Source: DASYHS01 sp035998295
Lineage (GTDB): Bacteria; Pseudomonadota; Alphaproteobacteria; Azospirillales; Azospirillaceae
Assembly (NCBI RefSeq): GCF_035998295.1
Contig: NZ_DASYHS010000279.1
Location: 1 to 64,000 of the forward strand
Direction: 5' to 3'
Length of the DNA: 64,000 nucleotides
The position numbers and the translations under genes are program-made. Positions 44,999 through 53,608 of the stretch are shown piece after piece (the first letter of the stretch is position 1; each line of letters opens with the position of its first letter). The notes under the pieces were generated by a model. It was not told the origin of the DNA and did no database searches. It worked only from the letters and a program-made list of their open reading frames with translations.

Positions 44999-46262
44999 GG
45001 ACCGAGATCCTTTCCATGCCGTTCATGTACGGGCGCAGGGCATCGGGCACGGCGATCGAACCGTCGGCTTCCTGGTAGGTCTCCATCACGGCGATCAGCG
45101 CGCGGCCGACGGCCGTGCCGGAGCCGTTGAGCGTATGCACGAACTGCGTCGCCTTCTCGCCGCGCCCGCGGAACCGGGCCTTCATGCGGCGCGCCTGGAA
45201 ATCCCCGCAGTTGGAGCAGCTCGATATCTCGCGATAGGCGCCCTGGCCGGGCAGCCACACCTCGATGTCGTAGGTCTTGCGCGACGCGAACCCCATGTCG
45301 CCCGTGCACAGGACCACCGTCCGGTACGCGAGCCCGAGCCGTCGGAGCACCGTCTCCGCCGCTTCGGTCATGCGCTCGTGCTCCGCGGCCGACTGGTCGG
45401 GCGCCGTGACGCTCACCATCTCGACCTTGTAGAACTGGTGCTGCCGGATCATGCCGCGAGTGTCGCGGCCGGCGGCGCCGGCCTCGGCGCGGAAGCACGG
45501 CGTGCGCGCGGTGAAGCGCAGCGGCAGGGCCTCGGCGTCCAGGATCTCGTCCGCGACCAGGTTGGTCAGCGGCACCTCAGCGGTCGGGATCAGCCAGTGG
45601 CCCGACGAGACCTGGAACTGGTCGTCGCGGAACTTCGGCAGCTGCGCGGTGCCGAACATCGCCTCGTCGCGCACGAGCAGCGGCGGCGACACCTCCTGGT
45701 AGCCGAACTCCGCCGTGTGGATGTCGAGCATGAAGTCGCCGAGCGCGCGTTCCAGCCGCGCCAGCGCCCCCTTCAGCACCGTGAACCGGGCGCCCGAAAG
45801 CTTGGCCGCCGCCTGGAAGTCCATCAGGCCGAGCGCCTCGCCGAGGTCGAAATGCTCGCGCAGGCCGCTTTCCCGCGGCGTGCCCCAGCGCCGGATCTCG
45901 ACGTTCGCGGTCTCGTCGGGGCCGTCCGGCACGTCCTCGGCCGGGAGGTTCGGCACGCCGGCGAGAAGCGCTTCGAGTTGTTCCCCCAGCGCCTTCTCCT
46001 CGGCCTCGACCTCGGGCAGGCGCTCCTTCAGGGTCGCGACCTCGGCGACCAGCCCGGCGGCACCCTGGCCCTGGCGCTTGGCCGCCCCGATCTCCTTCGA
46101 AGCCTCGTTCCGGCGGGCCTGCATCTCCTGCATCGAGGTCTGCGCGGCGCGGCGGCGCGCATCCAGCGCCAGCACGTCGGCGGAGAGCGGCTCCAGGCCT
46201 CTCCGGGCCAGGCCTCGGTCGAATTCCCCGGGGTTGTCGCGGATGAAGCGGAGATCGTGCAT
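44991..46262 (-). CDS. serS: Seryl-tRNA synthetase
   Basis: 423 residues, class II synthetase. N-terminal coiled-coil arm (about 30-100) that grips tRNA-Ser, then class II motifs, including R-A-E-A-G-A-A-G-R-D-T-R-G-M-I-R-Q-H-Q-F. Full length. In the conserved tat-serS-surE-pcm run. Confidence 0.97.
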   Translation of the reverse strand: MHDLRFIRDNPGEFDRGLARRGLEPLSADVLALDARRRAAQTSMQEMQARRNEASKEIGAAKRQGQGAAGLVAEVATLKERLPEVEAEEKALGEQLEALLAGVPNLPAEDVPDGPDETANVEIRRWGTPRESGLREHFDLGEALGLMDFQAAAKLSGARFTVLKGALARLERALGDFMLDIHTAEFGYQEVSPPLLVRDEAMFGTAQLPKFRDDQFQVSSGHWLIPTAEVPLTNLVADEILDAEALPLRFTARTPCFRAEAGAAGRDTRGMIRQHQFYKVEMVSVTAPDQSAAEHERMTEAAETVLRRLGLAYRTVVLCTGDMGFASRKTYDIEVWLPGQGAYREISSCSNCGDFQARRMKARFRGRGEKATQFVHTLNGSGTAVGRALIAVMETYQEADGSIAVPDALRPYMNGMERISVHG

Positions 46263-46285
46263 GGACCCTGGACCGTCAACGGGAG

Positions 46286-46315
46286 GGAGGCTGGTTATAG
46301 TCCGGTCCAGCCTCC
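46286..46315. other. Hairpin-forming inverted repeat upstream of serS
   Basis: Perfect 9-bp arms (GGAGGCTGG 46286-46294, CCAGCCTCC 46307-46315) with a 12-base loop, in the gap between tatC and serS. No T-run on the minus strand, so it is not a convincing terminator for tatC; it may influence serS expression. Confidence 0.4.
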
Positions 46316-46395
46316 GGGGTCCAGGGGGACGGCGCCATCCGTTGCATGAATGCAGCGCTGGTGTTGCATAGAAGAATCACCCCCGCCGGGCGCCT

Positions 46396-47208
46396 TCAGA
46401 CGGTGGTCGCGCCTTCCTCGGCCGCCTCGGCGGCTTCGCGGCGCAGGCGGTCCTTCTCGATCCGCCGGCCGATCAGGATCGACACCTCGTACAGCAGGTA
46501 GAGCGGGATGCCGAGGCCGACCTGGCTGATGACGTCGGGCGGGGTCAGGACCGCGGCCGCGGTCAGGATGATGACCACGGCGTATTTGCGCTTGCGCGCC
46601 AGCGCGTCGACCGAAACCATCCCGACGCGGACCAGCAGCGTCAGCAGCACCGGAAGCTGGAAGGCGATGCCGAACGCGAAGATCAGCGTCATCACCAGCG
46701 ACAGGTACTCGCCGACGCGGCCTTCGAACTCGATCGCGAGTTCCGACGTGCCGGGCACCTGCTCGAAGCCCAGGAAGAACCGCCAGGCGAGCGGGAAGAT
46801 GAAGTAGTAGACCATCGCCCCGCCCAGGAAGAACAGGAACGGCGTCGCCACCAGGAACGGCAGGAACGCCCTCTTCTCCTGCCGGTACAGGCCGGGGGCG
46901 ATGAACAGCCAGAGCTGGCTGGCGATGACCGGGAAGGACAGGAAGCACGCAGCCCAGAACGCGACCTTCACATAGGTGAAGAACGCCTCCGTCAGGTTGG
47001 TGTAGATCATCCGCCGCCCCTCGCCGAGGATGTCGGCGAGCGGTTCGAGCAGGAAGGCGTAGATGTCCTGCGAGAAGTAGTAGCAGAACAGGAACGCGAC
47101 GAACAACGCGGCCAGCGAGTACATCAGCCGGTTCCGCAGCTCGACCAGATGGTCGAGGAGCGGCATCTTGGCGTCTTCGAGATCTTCTTCTTGGGTCACG
47201 TCCGTCAA
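46396..47208 (-). CDS. tatC: Twin-arginine translocase subunit TatC
   Basis: 270 residues, six membrane helices. Diagnostic M-P-L-L-D-H-L-V-E-L-R-N-R-L start and the F-x-x-Y-V-K-V-A-F segment. Receptor for folded proteins with twin-arginine signals. The start is a TTG at 47208 overlapping the tatB stop; the N-terminal acidic extension (E-E-D-L-E-D) is typical. Confidence 0.96.
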   Translation of the reverse strand: MTDVTQEEDLEDAKMPLLDHLVELRNRLMYSLAALFVAFLFCYYFSQDIYAFLLEPLADILGEGRRMIYTNLTEAFFTYVKVAFWAACFLSFPVIASQLWLFIAPGLYRQEKRAFLPFLVATPFLFFLGGAMVYYFIFPLAWRFFLGFEQVPGTSELAIEFEGRVGEYLSLVMTLIFAFGIAFQLPVLLTLLVRVGMVSVDALARKRKYAVVIILTAAAVLTPPDVISQVGLGIPLYLLYEVSILIGRRIEKDRLRREAAEAAEEGATTV

Positions 47209-47663
47209 GCCTGCTTCTGGCCGGCGGTCTCCGGGGCCTCGGCCTTCGCGTCCGCCGGCGGAGCCGGGGCTGGCGCGGGAGCCGGAGCCGGGACGGCCTG
47301 CGCGGCGGCCGTCGCCGGCGCCGCAGCCTCGTTCGCCTTGGCCGTGTCCTTCGAGCCCGTGTCCTTGGAGCCCGTATCCTCGGGATCGAAGGCGTTGCGC
47401 AGGCTGCCCGTCGGATCGATCGTCTTCTCGATCTGCTTGGCGACGTTCAGCTGCTTCAGTTCGAGCGCCTGCTTGCGGACCTCGTCGAGTTCCGCCTCGC
47501 GGACCATGTCGTCGATGCTGCTCTGGAACTCGCGGGTCAGCATCCGCGCCTTGCGGACCCAGCCGCCCACCGTCTTCAGCACCATCGGAAGGTCCTTGGG
47601 ACCGATCACGATGAGGGCGACGACGATGATGACCGCGAGTTCGGTCCAGCCGATGTCGAGCAT
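47205..47663 (-). CDS. tatB: Twin-arginine translocase subunit TatB
   Basis: 152 residues. One N-terminal helix (M-L-D-I-G-W-T-E-L and I-G-P-K-D-L-P) followed by an amphipathic helix and a long Ala/Pro-rich tail that contains a small tandem repeat (D-T-G-S-K). Part of the tatABC operon. Confidence 0.95.
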   Translation of the reverse strand: MLDIGWTELAVIIVVALIVIGPKDLPMVLKTVGGWVRKARMLTREFQSSIDDMVREAELDEVRKQALELKQLNVAKQIEKTIDPTGSLRNAFDPEDTGSKDTGSKDTAKANEAAAPATAAAQAVPAPAPAPAPAPPADAKAEAPETAGQKQA

Positions 47664-47723
47664 TCTATTGCGTCCTGCGACGGGCTTGTCCGGCCGGTGA
47701 CGGCCCGGTGTACCGGCCCCGGG

Positions 47724-47945
47724 TCAGGAGCTCTTCGCCGTCTCGTCCTTGTTGACGGTCTGGTGGATCGTGCGCCCTTCCTCGGCGTCGATCTTCTTCG
47801 TGTCCTCGTCCTCTTCCTTAAGGCCGGACTTGAAGTTCTTGACCCCCTTGGCGACGTCTCCCATCACCCTGGGCAGCTTCCCGGCCCCGAAGATGATCAG
47901 GACGATCAGGAGGATCAGGATGACCTGCCAAATACCGATACTCAT
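47724..47945 (-). CDS. tatA: Twin-arginine translocase subunit TatA
   Basis: 73 residues from ATG 47945 with GGAG seven bases upstream. M-S-I-G-I-W-Q membrane anchor, F-G-A-G-K-L-P hinge and amphipathic helix are classical TatA. First gene of tatABC. Confidence 0.96.
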   Translation of the reverse strand: MSIGIWQVILILLIVLIIFGAGKLPRVMGDVAKGVKNFKSGLKEEDEDTKKIDAEEGRTIHQTVNKDETAKSS

Positions 47946-48063
47946 AGGAAAACTCCGCTCCGCGGTCCGTTGACGATCCCATCGTCCGGCGCGGATAATG
48001 GCAGAAAGCCATATCCGTCGCAACGATCGCAGGACCCCTTCCGGGTATCCCCCTCTTATTCTC

Positions 48064-49302
48064 TCAGATGGTGCCGGCTCTCCGGAAAACGAAGGCCTGG
48101 GCGTGATCGAGCACCACGCAGACATGGCTGCCCTCGGGCGGGAGGAACTGTCCGGGCATGCGCGAATGGAGGTGGACGCTGCCGCCCCGGCCGTCCTGGA
48201 CGCGCAGATGGACGAGGCTCGACCGGCCGAGCAGGCGCGCCGCCTCGACCCGCGCCAGGATCGGCACCTCCGCGGCCCCCTGCCCCAGCATGGACAGGCG
48301 CAAGGCTTCGGGCCGCACCAGCACGTCGACGCCGTCGCCGTCGCTAAAGCCGCAGGCGATGCTGCCGAGCGGCGTGGCGACCCGGCCGCCGCGCACGACG
48401 CCCTGCAGCCGGTTGGCCTCCCCGAAGAAGGTCGTGGCGAAGGCGTCGGCCGGGCTGGTGTAGAGGTCGACCGGCGTGCCGAGCTGGACCAGCTTGCCTT
48501 CGTTCATCAAGGCGATGCGGTCGCCGAGGAACATCGCCTCCTCGGGATCGTGGGTCACCAGCAGCGTCGCCGCGCCGCTGCGCTTCAGGACGTGCAGCGT
48601 CTCGTCGCGGATCTGCTCGCGCAGGCGCGCGTCCAGGCCCGAGAACGGCTCGTCCAGCAGCAGCACCTTGGGCTGCGGCGCCAGCGCCCGGGCCAGCGCC
48701 ACGCGCTGTTGCTGGCCGCCCGACAGCGCGTGGGGATAGGCGTTGGCGTACCCCTCCATGCCGACCTGGGCCAGCGTCTCGGTCGCGCGGGCCCGCTGCT
48801 GGGCGGCAGGCAGGTCGGACAGCCCGAAGCGGACGTTGTCCAGCACCGAGAGGTGCGGGAACAGTGCGTAGTCCTGGAACACCAGCCCGACGCCGCGCAG
48901 CTCCGGCGGCATCTGCCGCATGCCGTCGGCGACGAGGCGGCCGCCGATCCGCACCGCGCCGCGCTGCAGCGGCTCGAGGCCGGCGGCCAGGCGCAGCAGG
49001 GTCGACTTGCCGCAGCCCGACGGGCCGACGAGGCACAGGATCTCCCCCGCGGCGAGGTCGATGGAAACGTCGTCGACCGCGGTCTTGCGGTCGTAGGCAT
49101 GGGTGATCGAGACGAGCGCCAGCGCCTCGAGCGGGGCGGCGTCCCGGCCGCCCGGCCCGCGGGCGTCGACCTCGTCGGGCCGCCGGTCGGGCACGGCGTG
49201 CACGGCGTGCACGGCGCGCGGCTTCGCGAGCCAGGAGGTGGCGCGCGACCGCAGCGACCTGCCGAGCCCTCGGGATCCGTCGTCGTCGTGAAACAGTGCC
49301 AT
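48064..49302 (-). CDS. Orphan ABC transporter ATPase, FbpC/iron-type
   Basis: 412 residues. Walker A G-P-S-G-C-G-K-S-T, Q-D-Y-A-L-F-P-H, L-S-G-G-Q-Q-Q-R, L-L-L-D-E-P-F-S-G-L-D and a TOBE domain, closest to Fe3+/sulfate/polyamine importer ATPases. A 65-residue N-terminal extension contains a small A-V-H repeat. No permease or binding protein is adjacent. It sits between scpB and tatA, interrupting the usual scpB-tatA order. Confidence 0.87.
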   Translation of the reverse strand: MALFHDDDGSRGLGRSLRSRATSWLAKPRAVHAVHAVPDRRPDEVDARGPGGRDAAPLEALALVSITHAYDRKTAVDDVSIDLAAGEILCLVGPSGCGKSTLLRLAAGLEPLQRGAVRIGGRLVADGMRQMPPELRGVGLVFQDYALFPHLSVLDNVRFGLSDLPAAQQRARATETLAQVGMEGYANAYPHALSGGQQQRVALARALAPQPKVLLLDEPFSGLDARLREQIRDETLHVLKRSGAATLLVTHDPEEAMFLGDRIALMNEGKLVQLGTPVDLYTSPADAFATTFFGEANRLQGVVRGGRVATPLGSIACGFSDGDGVDVLVRPEALRLSMLGQGAAEVPILARVEAARLLGRSSLVHLRVQDGRGGSVHLHSRMPGQFLPPEGSHVCVVLDHAQAFVFRRAGTI

Positions 49303-49418
49303 CTGTCCGCCGCCAGCGTCCGTGGAGACCGTGGAAGGATGTCCGGGCCGGCGGCATTATCGCAGGCCCCGCTCACTTTGCAAACGGTTCTCACTCCCAT
49401 TCGCACCGCGCCGCCCGG

Positions 49419-50042
49419 TCAGTCGTCCTCGGCCTCGTCCTCCGGATCGCCCTGGGCCACGTCCTCGCCGGCGACGGCGGCCAGGACCGGCCGCGGATCG
49501 AGCAGCCCGGCGGTCTTGAGCTCGTCCACGCCGGGCAGGTCGCGAAGCGAGTCCAGGCCGAAATGGTCGAGGAAGGCGTCGGTCGTGATCCAGGTCAGCG
49601 GCCGGCCCGGCGTCTCCCGGCGCTTGCCCGGCCGGATCCAGCCCGCCTCCATCAGCAGGTCGAGCGTGCCCTTGCTGGTCGCCACACCCCGGATGCCCTC
49701 GATCTCGGTGCGGGTGACGGGCTGGTGGTAGGCGACGATCGCGAGCGTCTCGACCGCCGCGCGCGACAGCCGCTTCTGCACGTCCGCCTCGACGCGCAGC
49801 CGTTCCGCCAGGTCCGGCGCCGTGCGGAACCACCAGCGCCCGCCGGTCGAGACGAGGTTGATGCCGCGGTTGGCGTACAGCCCGGCGAGCTCGCGCAGCA
49901 GCGCCGGCAGGTCGGCGCCCTCCCCCATCCGCAGCCGCAGCGTCCGCTCGTCGAGCGGCTCGACCGCCGCGAACAGCAGCGCCTCCAGCAGGCGAAGCTG
50001 CTGGCCGTGAAGGGCGGGCACGTCGGGACCGGCTTCGCTCAT
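49419..50042 (-). CDS. scpB: Segregation and condensation protein B
   Basis: 207 residues, winged-helix pair (A-V-E-T-L-A-I-V-A-Y-H-Q-P-V-T-R-T-E-I-E-G-I-R-G-V is the hallmark). Subunit of the SMC-ScpAB condensin. Acidic C-terminal tail. Seven bases after scpA. Confidence 0.95.
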   Translation of the reverse strand: MSEAGPDVPALHGQQLRLLEALLFAAVEPLDERTLRLRMGEGADLPALLRELAGLYANRGINLVSTGGRWWFRTAPDLAERLRVEADVQKRLSRAAVETLAIVAYHQPVTRTEIEGIRGVATSKGTLDLLMEAGWIRPGKRRETPGRPLTWITTDAFLDHFGLDSLRDLPGVDELKTAGLLDPRPVLAAVAGEDVAQGDPEDEAEDD

Positions 50043-50049
50043 GCCCGCC

Positions 50050-50856
50050 TCACTCCGCGCGCGACGCGTTGCGGATGAAGATCGGCGCGAAGACGCCGTC
50101 CTGGCGCAGCTCGATCTGCCCCTCCTTGGTCAGCTCCAGGCTGGCCGCGAAGGTGGCGGCGAGCGCCGACCGGCTCGCCAGCCCGTCGCCCGCCCCTTCG
50201 GGAACGAAGCTCGACAGGTCCGCCCAGTCCGGCAGGCTGCCCAGCATCGCCTCCAGCCGCTGGCGGGCGTCCTCCATCGAGAACAGCTCCAGCGGCCGGA
50301 TCCGCCAGGTCCGGAACTCCTTGCGCCGCTTGTGGTCGGCATAGGCGCGCAACAGGTCGTAGAGCGAGACCTCGAACACGGAGCGGGTGACGACGCGGAT
50401 CCCCTCCGGCGCGCCGCGCGCGAACACGTCCCGGCCGAGCTGCGGGCGCGCCAGCAGCCGCCCGCCCGCCTGCTGCATCGCCTCCAGCCGCTGGAGCTGG
50501 AAGGCCAGGGCCTGGGCCAGCTCCTCGCCGCTCGGCTCCTGCTCGTCCGGTTCGGGCAGCAGCAGGCGCGACTTCAGGTAGGCGAGCCAGGCGGCCATCA
50601 CGAGGTAGTCGGCCGCGAGCTCCAGGCGGACGCGGCGCGCCTGCGCGATGAAGGCGAGGTACTGGTCCGCGAGCTGGAGGATCGAGATCCGGGCGAGGTC
50701 GACCTTCTGGTCGCGCGCGAGGCCGAGCAGCAGGTCGATCGGCCCCTCGAACCCGTCCAGCGCCAGCACGAGGCGCCCGTCGGGCGCCTCGCCGGCGCCC
50801 GTCCGGGGCGGGTCCTCCTCGAAGCTCTCGGCCGGTTGCAGGGGCGATGCGCTCAT
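50050..50856 (-). CDS. scpA: Segregation and condensation protein A
   Basis: 268 residues. Kleisin of the SMC complex: F-E-G-P-I-D-L-L-L-G-L-A-R-D-Q-K-V-D-L at 47-65 and D-Y-L-V-M-A-A-W-L-A-Y-L-K-S-R-L-L-L-P are diagnostic. ATG at 50856 is chosen because the conserved kleisin part begins shortly after it; upstream codons are a shadow of the metallopeptidase gene. Confidence 0.95.
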   Translation of the reverse strand: MSASPLQPAESFEEDPPRTGAGEAPDGRLVLALDGFEGPIDLLLGLARDQKVDLARISILQLADQYLAFIAQARRVRLELAADYLVMAAWLAYLKSRLLLPEPDEQEPSGEELAQALAFQLQRLEAMQQAGGRLLARPQLGRDVFARGAPEGIRVVTRSVFEVSLYDLLRAYADHKRRKEFRTWRIRPLELFSMEDARQRLEAMLGSLPDWADLSSFVPEGAGDGLASRSALAATFAASLELTKEGQIELRQDGVFAPIFIRNASRAE

Positions 50857-50891
50857 TCGGGTCGGTGGTCGTGGTCTCGGCCGTCCGGCAC

Positions 50892-51578
50892 TCAGCCGTG
50901 GCCGGCCAGCCGAAAGATCAGGTCGCCAATGTACTCCATCGGAGTCCGCAGCAGCCAAGGGAGAATCTCGATGCGGTAGCCGAGCTGCCCGCCGATCATC
51001 GGCAGCAGCACCAGCACCCCGATCAGCACCAGCAGTCCGTAGCGCTCCATGCGCGCCAGCGGGATCGCGAGCGGCCTCGGCAGGATGCCGACCGCGACCC
51101 GCCCGCCGTCGAGCGGCGGCAGCGGCAGCATGTTGAAGATCGCCAGCACCAGGTTGATGACGACCGAGATCTGGAGGCTCGTCGCCGCCCAGGGCGCCAG
51201 CGGTTCCGGCAGCAGATGGGCCCAGCGCATCAGCCACGCGCTGACGAAGGCCAGCAGAATGTTCGTGACCGGCCCGGCCAGCGCCACCAGCACCATGTCG
51301 CGGCGCGGCTTGTTCAGTCGCCCGAACGACACCGGCACCGGCTTCGCCCAGCCGAACAGGAACCCGGTCGTGAAATACAGCAGCGCCGGCAGGATGACGG
51401 TCCCGAACGGGTCGACATGCGCGATCGGGTTGAAGGTGACGCGGCCCAGCCGCTTGGCCGTGTCGTCGCCGAGCTTGGAGGCCGCCCAGCCATGCGCGGC
51501 CTCGTGGAACGTGATCGCCAGGATCGTCGGCAGGACCCAGGCCGAGGCGCGGATCAGGAATTCCGTCGTCTCGTCCAT
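50892..51578 (-). CDS. Site-2 protease family (M50) membrane metallopeptidase
   Basis: 228 residues, six membrane helices. Zinc motif H-E-A-A-H in helix 1 and N-M-L-P-L-P-P-L-D-G-G-R supply the S2P-type active site. Cleaves membrane-spanning substrates. Lies between nagZ and scpA with a one-base gap to nagZ; this insertion of M50 is frequent in the class. Confidence 0.9.
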   Translation of the reverse strand: MDETTEFLIRASAWVLPTILAITFHEAAHGWAASKLGDDTAKRLGRVTFNPIAHVDPFGTVILPALLYFTTGFLFGWAKPVPVSFGRLNKPRRDMVLVALAGPVTNILLAFVSAWLMRWAHLLPEPLAPWAATSLQISVVINLVLAIFNMLPLPPLDGGRVAVGILPRPLAIPLARMERYGLLVLIGVLVLLPMIGGQLGYRIEILPWLLRTPMEYIGDLIFRLAGHG

Positions 51579-51579
51579 C

Positions 51580-52605
51580 CTACACGTCCCCGGCGCCGAG
51601 CAGCGCGTCGAGGCGCGCGCGCAACGCCTCCGGATCGATCGCGCCCGGCGGCTTCAGCATCGCGGCCGCGCGCGTCCAGCGCTCGCCGGCGCGCGCCGAC
51701 AGCGGAACCAGCGCGCGCGCCACCCCCGTCATCTCCGTCATGTCGCCGTTGCAGTGCAGGACCACGTCGCAGCCCGCCGCCAGCACGGCGCGCGCACGCT
51801 CCTCCATGCTCCCCGACAGCGCCTCCATCGACAGGTCGTCGGACAGCAGCAGCCCGTCGAAGCCGAGCCTGCCGCGCACCACCGTCCCGATCACCGCCGG
51901 CGAGACGCTGGACGGCCGGTCGGGGTCGATCGCCTGGTAGACGACGTGCGCGACCATGCCGAGCGGCATGTCGGCCAGCACCTCGAACGGCACGAAGTCG
52001 GTGGCGGCCAGCGCGTCCAGCGGCGCATCGACGTTCGGCAATTCCCGGTGGCTGTCGCTGAAGGCCCGGCCGTGGCCGGGCAGGTGCTTGATCACCGGCA
52101 GCACGCCGCCGTCGAGCATACCGAGGCAACTGACGCGCGCAAGCCCCGCCACCTGCTCCGGGTCGGTGCCGAACGCCCGGTCGCCGATCACGTCGTGCGC
52201 GCCTTCGACCGGCACGTCGCAGACCGGCGCGCAGTTGACGGTGATGCCCAGGCCGTGCAGCAGGTGGGCCAGCAGGCGGGCATTGATCCAGGCGGCCTCC
52301 GCGGCCGCCTCGGGGTCGCCGGCCGCCAGGTCGCCGATCAGGCGCATCGGCGGATGCGCGGGCCAGGACGGCGGCCGCAGGCGGGCCACCCGCCCGCCCT
52401 CCTGGTCGATCAGGACCGGCGCGTCGGGGCGCCCGACGGCCGCCCGCATCTCGGCCACCAGGGCGCGGACCTGGTCGGGGTCGCGGCAGTTGCGCCGGAA
52501 CAGGATGAAGCCCAGCGGGTCGACGCTGCGGAAGAAGTCGCGCTCGTCCCGGCTCAGTTCGGGGCCGGCGCAGCCGAACACGGCGGCGGAGGGTACGGAC
52601 GCCAC
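51580..52605 (-). CDS. nagZ: Beta-N-acetylhexosaminidase NagZ
   Basis: 341 residues, GH3 family. Muropeptide recycling enzyme. K-H-L-P-G-H-G catalytic histidine loop and the S-D-D-L-S-M nucleophile Asp are clear. GTG start. Four bases after the SPOR gene. Confidence 0.94.
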   Translation of the reverse strand: MASVPSAAVFGCAGPELSRDERDFFRSVDPLGFILFRRNCRDPDQVRALVAEMRAAVGRPDAPVLIDQEGGRVARLRPPSWPAHPPMRLIGDLAAGDPEAAAEAAWINARLLAHLLHGLGITVNCAPVCDVPVEGAHDVIGDRAFGTDPEQVAGLARVSCLGMLDGGVLPVIKHLPGHGRAFSDSHRELPNVDAPLDALAATDFVPFEVLADMPLGMVAHVVYQAIDPDRPSSVSPAVIGTVVRGRLGFDGLLLSDDLSMEALSGSMEERARAVLAAGCDVVLHCNGDMTEMTGVARALVPLSARAGERWTRAAAMLKPPGAIDPEALRARLDALLGAGDV

Positions 52606-52609
52606 CGGG

Positions 52610-53608
52610 CTACCGGATCACGAGGCAGCCGACGCTCTGGGCCTTGAGCGTCTGGCAGATGGCGTCGGCCCGGGGCCCGTCGACGGGGCCGGCATGGACC
52701 CGGTAGTAGATCCCCTTGTCGCCGAGATCCGCGCGCACGACCGTGAGGCCGAGCGGGCCGAGCTCCGCCGGGAAGCGGCGCTGCAGGCGCTGGAACTCCT
52801 GCCGCGCGACGTCCTCGCTGCGCACGGAGGCGATCTGCAGGCGGACGTCGCCCAGCGCCGCGGGCTGGGCGGGCGCAGGCTGGGCCGGCGCGGCGACCGG
52901 CGGTGCCGGCGCCGGGGTGACCACGGGCGCCGTCACCGGTGCGGGCGGCGGGGCCGGCGGAAGCACCGCGACCTCGGCCGGCGCGGGCTCCGCGGCCGGT
53001 GCCGGGGCCGGTGCCGGTGATGGCGATGGTTCGGGTGCCGCTTGCGCGAGCGGCGGTTCGGGCGCGGCTTCCACGGGCTCCGGCTCGGCCGCGAGCTGGG
53101 CCGGCGCCGGTTCCGCCGGCTGGAGCGGCGCCGGACGGGGCAGCGGCTCCTCCGGCGGCGGCAGCAGGCGCTCGACCGTGGGCTCGTCGCCGCCCGGGCT
53201 CAGGCGCTGGAACACCAGCTTGTCCTGGTGCGGCACGGCCATGCCGCCGGGCTGCTCCGGCCGGATCTTGGCCGGCGTCGCGTCGGCCTGGATCAGCGGC
53301 ACGTGCCCGTCGGTGGCGGGCTCGGAACTCATCATCCCGACCACCGCGACCAGCGCCACCACCACGATCGCCCCCGCCCCCGCCCGGACCAGCAGCCGGC
53401 GGCGGCCGGGGCGCAGGTCGTGCCCGCGGACAGGCCGCTCGTAGCCCCGGCGCGGCGGCATCTCCCGGTCGCGCGGGATCGGGGCCTCGGCATAGGCCTC
53501 CTCCTGCGCGAACTCGTCGTGCCCCTGCCCCGGCCCGTGCCCCTGCCCCAGGGTCGGTTCGCGCCGCCCGGGCCGGTCGTCCCCGTCGAACTCGTCGAAC
53601 CGGTTCAT
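52610..53608 (-). CDS. SPOR-domain membrane protein
   Basis: 332 residues. Cytoplasmic charged N-terminus, one helix (about 75-92), a very Pro/Ala-rich periplasmic linker (about 140-250) and a C-terminal SPOR domain (V-R-L-Q-I-A-S-V-R-S, Y-Y-R-V-H-A-G-P) that binds denuded septal glycans. ATGA overlap with argS. Typical argS-SPOR-nagZ order. Confidence 0.92.
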   Translation of the reverse strand: MNRFDEFDGDDRPGRREPTLGQGHGPGQGHDEFAQEEAYAEAPIPRDREMPPRRGYERPVRGHDLRPGRRRLLVRAGAGAIVVVALVAVVGMMSSEPATDGHVPLIQADATPAKIRPEQPGGMAVPHQDKLVFQRLSPGGDEPTVERLLPPPEEPLPRPAPLQPAEPAPAQLAAEPEPVEAAPEPPLAQAAPEPSPSPAPAPAPAAEPAPAEVAVLPPAPPPAPVTAPVVTPAPAPPVAAPAQPAPAQPAALGDVRLQIASVRSEDVARQEFQRLQRRFPAELGPLGLTVVRADLGDKGIYYRVHAGPVDGPRADAICQTLKAQSVGCLVIR

